The notes below the pieces were generated by a model, which saw only the letters and a program-made list of their open reading frames with translations, made no database searches and had not been told where the DNA came from. DNA of 5,963 nt, taken from Chloroflexota bacterium. GTDB taxonomy: Bacteria; Chloroflexota; Dehalococcoidia; Lucifugimonadales; Lucifugimonadaceae. Shown one piece after another: positions 1-5,294 of this stretch. Position 1 is the first letter of the stretch; the number at the start of each line of letters is the position of its first letter. The position numbers and the translations under genes were made by a program. Location: NCBI GenBank assembly GCA_029262715.1, contig JAJCYX010000370.1:1-5963 (forward strand). Direction: 5' to 3'.

Positions 1-878
1 ACGATGAGCTTGGACAGAAAGCTGCGTTACCGGACTGGCCGGCTCGCAACTGCGTTGCGCATGCCCTGGCCAGTGAAGCTCAAGGGGACCTGGACGGTGC
101 CTTGAAGTTCCTGGATGAAGCCGAGAGCCTCTATTTCAGAAGTCCAGTTCCCAACGTACGTCCCATTCGTGCATTGAAGCCAAGAATATGGATTGCGCAG
201 GGCAGGTTGGCCGAAGCCGTCGGCTGGGTGGACGAGCAGGGCCTGTCAGCCAATGATGAACTGAGCTATCTGAGGGAGTTCGAGCACATTACCCTGGCGA
301 GAGTGCTCATCGCTCGCTTCCGGGTAGACAAGCAGGCCAGCTCGATGCAGCAGACGTTGGCGCTGCTTGAACGTTTGCTGAAAGCAGCCGAAGGCGGTGG
401 GAGGATTGGGAATGTCATCGAGGTTCTGTTGCTCCAGGCGCTTGCTCACGAATCCCAGGGTGACATCCCGGCAGGGCTTGCTCCGCTCAATCGTGCCTTG
501 ACCCTGGCCGAACTAGAGGGTTACGTACACACATTTGTGAATCAAGGGGAGCCCATGCGCAGTCTGCTCAGGCATGCCGCCGCCGAGGGCACTGTCTGCT
601 CCTATACGCAGAAAATTCTGTCCGCCTTTGGCACTCAGGATGAACCCGGTGAAACAAAAGCGAACGCCGGAAATTCAGAACTCGCCGAGCCGCTGACAGA
701 ACGAGAGATCGGGATTCTGCGCCTCATTGCCGCAGGTTTGACGAACAAGGAAATAGCCGATCAACTGGTGGTTTCAATTAGCACCATCAAGACGCACATC
801 AACCGAACCTATCGCAAGCTCGATGTCCACAGTCGAACTCAGGCAATCGTCAGAATCCGCCAGCTCGGCATAGCCTGA
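1..878 (+). CDS. LAL (MalT-type) LuxR family transcriptional regulator, C-terminal part (5' truncated)
   Basis: The reading frame is open from base 3 with no stop, so the gene enters from the left and about 291 C-terminal residues are visible. An in-frame TTG at 102 is not the true start, because conserved family sequence continues upstream of it. The first two thirds are helical repeat (TPR-like) sequence typical of the MalT C-terminal region: GDLDGAL, ALKPRIWIAQGRLAEA, and YLREFEHITLARVLIAR near bases 264-317. The end is a LuxR/GerE helix-turn-helix at about 687-875, with LTEREIGILRLIAAGLTNKE, then IADQLVVSISTIKTHINRTY and RKLDVHSRTQAI. Full-length family members are usually about 850-950 residues with an N-terminal NTPase module, which would lie outside the window. 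They are cytoplasmic, ligand- and ATP-dependent DNA-binding activators. The gene lies 138 bp upstream of the co-oriented transporter, so control of that gene is plausible but inferred. The inducer cannot be told. Confidence 0.93.
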   Translation, partial: DELGQKAALPDWPARNCVAHALASEAQGDLDGALKFLDEAESLYFRSPVPNVRPIRALKPRIWIAQGRLAEAVGWVDEQGLSANDELSYLREFEHITLARVLIARFRVDKQASSMQQTLALLERLLKAAEGGGRIGNVIEVLLLQALAHESQGDIPAGLAPLNRALTLAELEGYVHTFVNQGEPMRSLLRHAAAEGTVCSYTQKILSAFGTQDEPGETKANAGNSELAEPLTEREIGILRLIAAGLTNKEIADQLVVSISTIKTHINRTYRKLDVHSRTQAIVRIRQLGIA

Positions 879-886
879 CCCACTGA

Positions 887-925
887 TTCAACCCCCTCGT
901 TCAACCCCCCTGTTCAACCTTTGAG
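887..925. repeat. Three tandem 13-bp repeats in the regulator-transporter spacer
   Basis: Three consecutive units begin at 887, 900 and 913 with an exact 13-bp period: TTCAACCCCCTCG, TTCAACCCCCCTG and TTCAACCTTTGAG. The first two agree at 11 of 13 positions and all three share TTCAACC. The array starts 8 bp after the regulator stop and ends about 90 bp before the transporter start. Such an array could be a set of direct-repeat binding sites for a DNA-binding protein such as the adjacent LuxR regulator, or a simple slippage product. The period is not a whole number of helical turns (10.5 bp), which argues somewhat against cooperative binding on one DNA face. Confidence 0.7.
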
Positions 926-929
926 TTGA
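914..929. promoter_or_regulatory. Candidate operator: TCAAC-N6-GTTGA inverted repeat
   Basis: TCAAC at 914-918 is the perfect inverted complement of GTTGA at 925-929, separated by six bases. It overlaps the third unit of the tandem repeat, so only that unit is converted into a dyad. Dyads of this size upstream of a gene next to a LuxR-family regulator are reasonable operator candidates. A 5-bp half-site is short enough to occur by chance, so this stays tentative. No convincing -35/-10 pair follows it; TTGATT at 926-931 is the best -35-like string, but the hexamer 17 bp later is poor. Confidence 0.3.
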
Positions 930-1016
930 TTACGGTTGTCGCCTCGCGTCTTAGTTTTAGTTCAAACAAACCTCCCCTCTCGCAACGTGGGGTGACGAAT
1001 TAAAAGAGAGACGCAG

Positions 1017-3341
1017 ATGCTAAACAAGACAGAAAATATCAATTTTGACCAGGCTGGGGATCGCGATACGGATAACCCGTTTTCCACTCTGAACCTGACA
1101 GGTAAGCTTGCGAATTTCAGCGCTCGACACCGCTGGACCATATTCGGTGCATGGATGGTGATCCTTGTTGCCGCATTCTTCGCAGCAGGATCCATCGGCG
1201 ACGTGACAACAGCAAGCGACGGAACCGGCTCAAACATCGAATCGTCAGTCGCCCGGTCACTTATCGAAAAGCGAATCAACATTGACGAACCATCACAACA
1301 GTATGTGTTAGTCGAATTTGAAGCCGGTACGGCAAATGATGAAACAAACAGGGCGTTCGTAAGTTTTCTTACAGGTGAACTTCTTACCCTTGAGCATGTT
1401 GCAAGTGTCACGAGCTACATCGACGGTGGTCAAGGTCTGCTCAGTGCAGATGAAAAAACGGCGCTCATTCCTACCGGGCTGACAGTTCTGGACGATGAGG
1501 CATCTGGCATCATCGATCCGCTCTTGGCCGTCGTCGAACAAGCGAACGCTTCCGCTGGGTTCCGCGTGACCACAATTGGCGCGGGCAGTATCGAGACCGA
1601 GTTCAATGAGATCGCCGAAAGTACGCTAGTTAAGGGTGAGACCATCGGGATTGCGCTTGCCCTAGTTGTGCTACTTGTCGTGCTGGGCGCAGCTGTGGCT
1701 GCTGGACTGCCAATCCTGCTTGCGCTTATTTCCATCATCGTTGCCGTGGCGCTCAGTTCGATCATTGGCAGGGTGACTGACCTCGATGAGTTCGTGGTCC
1801 AGATCATCAGCATGATTGGACTGGCAGTCGGAATCGACTACGCACTGTTCATCGTGAAAAGGTTCGGCGAAGAACTAGCTAAGGGCAAGACGAAAATCGA
1901 AGCCATCACGATGGCCGGAAGCACCGCCGGTAGAACGGTGATGGTCTCTGGTTTCGCAGTGATGATCGCTCTCGCAGGAATGCTAGTCGTCCCGGATCTG
2001 ACGTTCCGAAGTTTTGGTCTCGGCGCAATCGTCGTTGTCATTGCAGCGGTAGCAGCAGCCACCACGTTGCTACCGGCCACCATTAGCATCCTTGGTCACC
2101 GCATCTACTGGCTGCGTATTCCGTTCATCGGCCGGAAAATCACGGTTGACGGAGAAGACTCTGCCAGAGGTGGATTCTGGGATCAGGTCACCAACCTGGT
2201 GACATCTCGACCGATCCTGAGCGTCGTGCTCACAGGTGGAGCTCTTGTTGCGGTAACTGTTGTGGCATTCACCATGAACCTGGGTTCCTCTGGCTTGCGA
2301 ATGCTTCCTGAGGATAGCCCGACGCTTCATGCATACGACTTGATTAACGCAGAGTTCAGCGACGGCCTGTTGACATCAGACATCGTGATCGATGCCCCCG
2401 ATGTGAGTTCACCGGTGATCCTGGCAGGTATCGAAGCACTGAAAAGCGACCTTGATGCAGATCCGTTCTTCGGCGACACGACCTTAGTCGTAGCGTCGAG
2501 TAACGATCTTGTTGTTCTCTCGGCAGTCATGCAGGGCGATGCCTTTGGTGATCAAGCAGAGGCTGCTGTTTCACGATTGCGTGATCAGTACGTCCCTACC
2601 GCATTCGATGGGATAGCGAAGGTATACGTCGGTGGTGAAGCGGCGTTTGGAATCGACAGTGTGAACCAGATGAATATCTGGCTTCCCATCGTCTTTGGAC
2701 TGGTACTCGGCAGTAGCTTCCTGCTGCTGCTGGTCATCTTCCGCAGCATCGTCGTCCCGATCAAAGCGGTCCTGATGAACGTTCTTTCTGTAGGAGCGGC
2801 TTACGGACTTATGGTCCTCGTATTCCAAGAAGGCATCGGTGCCGACCTACTCGGATTCCAGCAGGTGGATGCGATCGAATACGGGCTGCCGTTGTTCCTC
2901 TTCAGCATTCTGTTCGGACTTTCAATGGACTACCACGTATTCCTGCTCAGTCGGATCAAGGAGCACTACGACTTCACCGGTAACAATAAGGCTTCGGTGG
3001 CCTTTGGGCTCCGCTCAACTGCCGGGGTTATCACCGGTGCTGCACTGATCATGGTTGGCGTGTTCGGTGGATTCGCCCTCGGTGATATGACGGTGCTCCA
3101 GCAAATGGGTTTCGGACTCGCAGCAGCTGTCATCATCGACGCAACGCTGGTCCGATCGGTACTCGTTCCCGCAAGCATGGTTCTGCTCGGCGACAAAAAC
3201 TGGTACTTCCCTTCCTGGCTGGAGTGGCTCCCTCGCATCGACGTTGAAGGCGAGAAAGTGGTTGAGCCAGGAACCCTGGGACAGGAAGTGGCGGCTTCAT
3301 CTCTCACGCCGATCGCTCTCTCAGAGGTAGGTGGAGACTAG
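1017..3341 (+). CDS. MMPL family (RND superfamily) transporter
   Basis: This is a 774-residue inner-membrane exporter of the MmpL/HAE2 type, a proton-driven pump for lipids or other hydrophobic compounds. Hydrophobic segments fall at about 41-60, 207-226, 230-250, 260-281, 309-328, 334-358, 400-420, 555-576, 578-604, 622-645, 666-688 and 695-720. That is the 12-helix RND plan, with two extracytoplasmic porter domains at about 61-206 and 421-554. The proton-relay Asp-Tyr pairs expected from MmpL3 are both present: D274-Y275 in GLAVGIDYALFIVKR and D638-Y639 in GLSMDYHVFLLSRIKEHY. The C-terminal tail is short, without the long cytoplasmic extension of mycobacterial MmpL3. The ATG at 1017 is preceded by AGAGAG at 1005-1010, six bases away, a modest ribosome binding site. 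The N-terminal 30 residues are polar and cytoplasmic. The gene appears intact. Family assignment is firm; the substrate is unknown. Confidence 0.96.
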   Translation: MLNKTENINFDQAGDRDTDNPFSTLNLTGKLANFSARHRWTIFGAWMVILVAAFFAAGSIGDVTTASDGTGSNIESSVARSLIEKRINIDEPSQQYVLVEFEAGTANDETNRAFVSFLTGELLTLEHVASVTSYIDGGQGLLSADEKTALIPTGLTVLDDEASGIIDPLLAVVEQANASAGFRVTTIGAGSIETEFNEIAESTLVKGETIGIALALVVLLVVLGAAVAAGLPILLALISIIVAVALSSIIGRVTDLDEFVVQIISMIGLAVGIDYALFIVKRFGEELAKGKTKIEAITMAGSTAGRTVMVSGFAVMIALAGMLVVPDLTFRSFGLGAIVVVIAAVAAATTLLPATISILGHRIYWLRIPFIGRKITVDGEDSARGGFWDQVTNLVTSRPILSVVLTGGALVAVTVVAFTMNLGSSGLRMLPEDSPTLHAYDLINAEFSDGLLTSDIVIDAPDVSSPVILAGIEALKSDLDADPFFGDTTLVVASSNDLVVLSAVMQGDAFGDQAEAAVSRLRDQYVPTAFDGIAKVYVGGEAAFGIDSVNQMNIWLPIVFGLVLGSSFLLLLVIFRSIVVPIKAVLMNVLSVGAAYGLMVLVFQEGIGADLLGFQQVDAIEYGLPLFLFSILFGLSMDYHVFLLSRIKEHYDFTGNNKASVAFGLRSTAGVITGAALIMVGVFGGFALGDMTVLQQMGFGLAAAVIIDATLVRSVLVPASMVLLGDKNWYFPSWLEWLPRIDVEGEKVVEPGTLGQEVAASSLTPIALSEVGGD

Positions 3342-3368
3342 CGCCACTGTCAGCCTTCGGATTTGGTG

Positions 3369-3408
3369 GCAGGGCCACGTCTTCACGACGTGATGGACGC
3401 GGCCCTGC
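3369..3408 (+). terminator. Candidate terminator or structured leader: 8-bp stem with nested hairpin after the MMPL gene
   Basis: GCAGGGCC at 3369-3376 and GGCCCTGC at 3401-3408 are perfect inverted complements, starting 27 bp after the transporter stop. A second small hairpin, ACGTC at 3377-3381 with GACGT at 3387-3391 and loop TTCAC, nests inside, leaving nine unpaired bases before the right arm. The GC-rich stem fits a transcription terminator, but no T-run follows (TCGTATCGC), so a classic intrinsic terminator is not supported. It could also be an RNA processing or stability element, or part of a leader for the next gene. Confidence 0.4.
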
Positions 3409-3437
3409 TCGTATCGCTGAAATTTCACTGGCCGCGT
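3397..3437 (+). promoter_or_regulatory. Alternative 8-bp inverted repeat overlapping the previous stem, enclosing a TGAAATTTCA palindrome
   Basis: ACGCGGCC at 3397-3404 is the perfect inverted complement of GGCCGCGT at 3430-3437. Its left arm shares GGCC (3401-3404) with the right arm of the 3369-3408 stem, so the two stems cannot form together in one RNA. The loop contains the perfect 10-bp palindrome TGAAATTTCA at 3418-3427, which could itself be a protein binding site. Mutually exclusive stems upstream of a gene are the hallmark of attenuation or riboswitch-type leaders. No known riboswitch consensus was recognised, and there is no leader peptide I trust. Confidence 0.35.
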
Positions 3438-3542
3438 AGCTTCCGATCAAGAGCGTCAACGTCCTTGTTAAAGCCGGGAGTGACGAGCCTTAACCACGAT
3501 GCCTGCAAAAACAGTAGGTCCAACGATTTACCAGGCTCAACA

Positions 3543-3548
3543 TATAAA
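3543..3548 (+). promoter_or_regulatory. Possible -10 box (TATAAA) for the dehydrogenase gene
   Basis: TATAAA matches five of six positions of the bacterial -10 consensus and stands out in a spacer of mixed composition. No TTGACA-like hexamer lies 16-18 bp upstream. Transcription would begin about 15-20 bp before the ATG at 3572, giving a very short leader that would barely include the purine-rich ribosome binding site at 3555-3568. It is a weak call. Confidence 0.2.
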
Positions 3549-3571
3549 GACGATAGGAAGAAGAGAAGACG

Positions 3572-4543
3572 ATGAAAGCAATCACACAATACAAGTACGG
3601 CTCACCCGCCGACGTCCTCGAACTCCAGGACATCAACAGGCCAGAGATCAAGGATGACCAGGTCCTCGTAGAGGTTCGAGCGGCCGGAACCCACATTGGA
3701 GACTGGCTCGTGATATCCGGCTTGCCGTATCTGATCCGACTCATGGGATTCGGCATTCTGAAACCAAAGAATCGGGTGCCCGGAATGGAGATGGCAGGAG
3801 TCGTTAAAGCCGTCGGCGCTGACGTGACAGAGTTTAAAGAGGGTGATGAGGTATTTGGTTGGGGTAAAGGTGCTTTTGCCGAGTATGCGGCTGTGTCAGA
3901 GGATGCTCTTGTGCTGATGCCGCAGAACGCATCGTTTGAGCAAGCTGCTGCGTTACCAATATCAGGTTTCACGGCGCTTCAGGCCATTCGAGACAAGGCA
4001 GAGGTGCAGCAGGGGCAGAAGGTCCTGGTGATCGGTGCCTCGGGCGGAGTTGGCACCTATGCGGTGCAGATAGCGAAGTCGTACGGAGCGGAAGTGACCG
4101 GCGTTAGCAGCACAAGGAACGTTGAGTTGGTCCGTTCGATCGGTGCTGACCATGTTATTGACTACACGAAAGAAGAGATCGCTGAGAATGGACAGCATTA
4201 CGATGCCATCATCGACACGGCAGGCAACCGATCACTGTCCCAACTCAGGCGCGCCCTGACTCCCAGGGGCAGGCTGGTAATCGTCGGAGGAACCGGGGGG
4301 CGATGGTTTATGGGCGTTGGTCGCTCGATCAGAGCTCAAATGCTGTCACCGTTTATCAGCCAAAGTCTCGGCACTTTCATATCCAAGACGACGAAGGAAG
4401 ACCTGGTCGTACTCAAAGAGCTCGTCGAATCAGGAAAAGTCACCCCGGTAATCGATAGAACCTACGCCCTGAGCGACGGCGCTGAGGCAGTAAGTAAGGT
4501 CGGGGAGAGACATTCACAGGGAAAACTGGTCATCACGATGTGA
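3572..4543 (+). CDS. NAD(P)-dependent quinone oxidoreductase-like alcohol dehydrogenase (zinc-free MDR family)
   Basis: This 323-residue protein matches the usual length of quinone-oxidoreductase-type members of the medium-chain dehydrogenase/reductase superfamily. The N-terminal GroES-like domain (about 1-120) has DQVLVEVRAAGTHIGDW (29-45), VPGMEMAGVVKAVGADV (69-85) and GDEVFGWGKGAFAEYA (91-106). The Rossmann domain has the nucleotide-binding loop VIGASGGVGTYAVQIAK (153-169), followed by GADHVIDY (191-198) and RGRLVIVGG (232-240). The end, GKLVITM, is typical. There is no cysteine in the protein, so the catalytic and structural zinc sites of alcohol dehydrogenases are absent; reduction of quinones, enones or similar carbonyls with NAD(P)H is more likely than zinc-dependent alcohol oxidation. 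A purine-rich stretch (AGGAAG at 3555-3560 and AGAGAAG at 3562-3568) precedes the ATG. The spacer of 230 bp after the transporter suggests a separate or attenuated transcript. Family is firm, substrate unknown. Confidence 0.95.
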   Translation: MKAITQYKYGSPADVLELQDINRPEIKDDQVLVEVRAAGTHIGDWLVISGLPYLIRLMGFGILKPKNRVPGMEMAGVVKAVGADVTEFKEGDEVFGWGKGAFAEYAAVSEDALVLMPQNASFEQAAALPISGFTALQAIRDKAEVQQGQKVLVIGASGGVGTYAVQIAKSYGAEVTGVSSTRNVELVRSIGADHVIDYTKEEIAENGQHYDAIIDTAGNRSLSQLRRALTPRGRLVIVGGTGGRWFMGVGRSIRAQMLSPFISQSLGTFISKTTKEDLVVLKELVESGKVTPVIDRTYALSDGAEAVSKVGERHSQGKLVITM

Positions 4544-4555
4544 AGTGCTGGGTTA

Positions 4556-4572
4556 TGCCCGTTTCGCGGGCA
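4556..4572 (+). terminator. Candidate terminator hairpin after the dehydrogenase gene
   Basis: TGCCCG (4556-4561) and CGGGCA (4567-4572) form a perfect six-pair GC-rich stem with loop TTTCG. It lies 12 bp after the stop codon, a normal place for an intrinsic terminator. The following bases (AGCGGCTGC) are not T-rich, so it may be a weak or U-tract-independent terminator, or a 3'-end stabilising hairpin. Confidence 0.4.
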
Positions 4573-4680
4573 AGCGGCTGCACGTTACGAATTGCTCAAA
4601 GACGTGTCAGTCTCACAACTCAATTCCGTAACGGACTGTATCTGGAGGAATATCTTCAACTGGACGCACTCCTGACTCGC

Positions 4681-4695
4681 CCTGAAAAATTCAGG
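4681..4695. repeat. Short perfect inverted repeat CCTGAA-AAA-TTCAGG
   Basis: Six perfectly complementary bases on each side of a three-base AAA loop. It lies in the gene-poor spacer, about 140 bp beyond the dehydrogenase stop. There is no T-run on either strand. It may be a small hairpin or a binding site; chance is also possible. Confidence 0.35.
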
Positions 4696-5177
4696 AACGG
4701 TCATACAATTTTCTGGGAAAGGCGCGAGAGGAAACCCCTAGAGCTCATGTCTCGCCGGTGGAGATGGATTAGGAGGCGAGGGGGGTCAGTATGCGGTGCT
4801 TACTTCGAAGTTTGGACATTCGGCGGCATAAGAATCGACGAGCAGCGCTGCTTTCGCCCGATTCCGAACTGGCACAACGGAGGGTCAGGGATACGACTCT
4901 GGCTGATCCGGTCCTATGACCAATTGAAGCAGCAGGCTCCCGTGCATGTGCCCGCACGTAACCAAGCGTAGACAGACCCCAACAAATGGAGTTCCACGTA
5001 TAGACCCGTGAGATTAGAGCTCAACTGAACTTGGTGGGCCTAATGGGACAGTATCAAGAACTTTTGATTTGGTCGTCGCTCTCGGCTGACAATGCTCCAG
5101 TCACCATCGAGATTGCGCCTTCGCATTTATCACCGGAGGCGTTGGACGCCACGTCGCCGCTAGATTTCAGGTCACCA

Positions 5178-5202
5178 GCGCGATCGCGCCTGAAGCCTCA
5201 GG
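5178..5202. repeat. 12-bp perfect palindrome GCGCGATCGCGC joined to a CCTGA-AGCC-TCAGG hairpin
   Basis: GCGCGATCGCGC at 5178-5189 is its own reverse complement. It contains the octamer GCGATCGC, known in many cyanobacterial genomes as the HIP1 repeat; I see no other sign of a cyanobacterium. The last C starts a second inverted repeat, CCTGA (5189-5193) with TCAGG (5198-5202), loop AGCC. The two overlap by one base. No gene context explains the pair, and they could be binding sites, a methylation target, or chance. Confidence 0.4.
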
Positions 5203-5234
5203 ATGGCGAAGGTTGTTCCAGAAAGTCAGACGGA

Positions 5235-5276
5235 AGAAGACCCGCCACACGAGTATCAAGGTGTGATGGGTCTTCT
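5235..5276 (-). terminator. Long hairpin, probable terminator of the secreted-protein gene
   Basis: AGAAGACCC (5235-5243) pairs perfectly with GGGTCTTCT (5268-5276), and CACAC (5246-5250) with GTGTG (5261-5265), separated by a two-by-two step where one G-T wobble and one C-A mismatch fall on the plus-strand sequence. The result is a nearly continuous 16-pair stem with a 10-base loop (5251-5260). It begins 18 bp beyond the stop codon of the minus-strand gene, the expected terminator position. No strong T-run follows on either strand (TCCGTCTGACTTTC on the minus strand), so intrinsic termination may be inefficient. Being symmetric, it could also stop readthrough from the dehydrogenase side. Confidence 0.6.
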
Positions 5277-5294
5277 ACTGAGGAGGAGCCATGT

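Larger units (their letters stand above)
4544..5294. other. 751-bp region between convergent genes without a convincing gene
   Basis: The dehydrogenase gene (plus) and the secreted-protein gene (minus) point at each other, so this region should need only terminators, yet it is about 750 bp long. The open frames in it (for example plus 4540-4971 and 5031-5336, minus 4769-4957) read as Arg-, Ser- and Trp-rich translations without recognisable motifs. No tRNA, rRNA or insertion-sequence ends were seen. It does hold hairpins at both ends (4556-4572 and 5235-5276), a CCTGAA-AAA-TTCAGG hairpin at 4681-4695, TCCGT-A-ACGGA at 4625-4635, and a GCGCGATCGCGC palindrome at 5178-5189. A decayed gene, a small RNA gene, or simple spacer are all possible. 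Confidence 0.6.

Noticed and set aside
887..925. CRISPR-like array
   Set aside because: The units are contiguous 13-bp repeats without spacers, and no cas gene is present.
926..954. sigma-70-type promoter TTGATT with TCTTAG 17 bp later, upstream of the MMPL gene
   Set aside because: The -10 hexamer matches only three of six consensus positions, so I do not call a promoter, although one is expected in this spacer.
971..992. CCCC (974-977) and GGGG (989-992) as a terminator for the LuxR gene
   Set aside because: Only four pairs, no extension and no T-run; too weak to support a terminator.
962..1411. 149-residue minus-strand frame over the start of the MMPL gene
   Set aside because: It is a shadow of the transporter coding sequence; the plus-strand frame has firm family motifs and the antisense one has none.
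3363..3575. 70-residue plus-strand frame overlapping the dehydrogenase start by ATGA
   Set aside because: The overlap looks like translational coupling, but the start is a TTG inside the GC-rich inverted repeats, no ribosome binding site precedes it, and the end (RKKRRR) is just translation of the purine-rich ribosome binding site of the next gene.
4540..4971. 143-residue plus-strand frame starting at a GTG overlapping the dehydrogenase stop
   Set aside because: Composition is Arg- and Trp-rich (RRWRWIRRRGG) with no domain pattern, no good ribosome binding site precedes the GTG, and the frame runs through the candidate terminator hairpin at 4556-4572.
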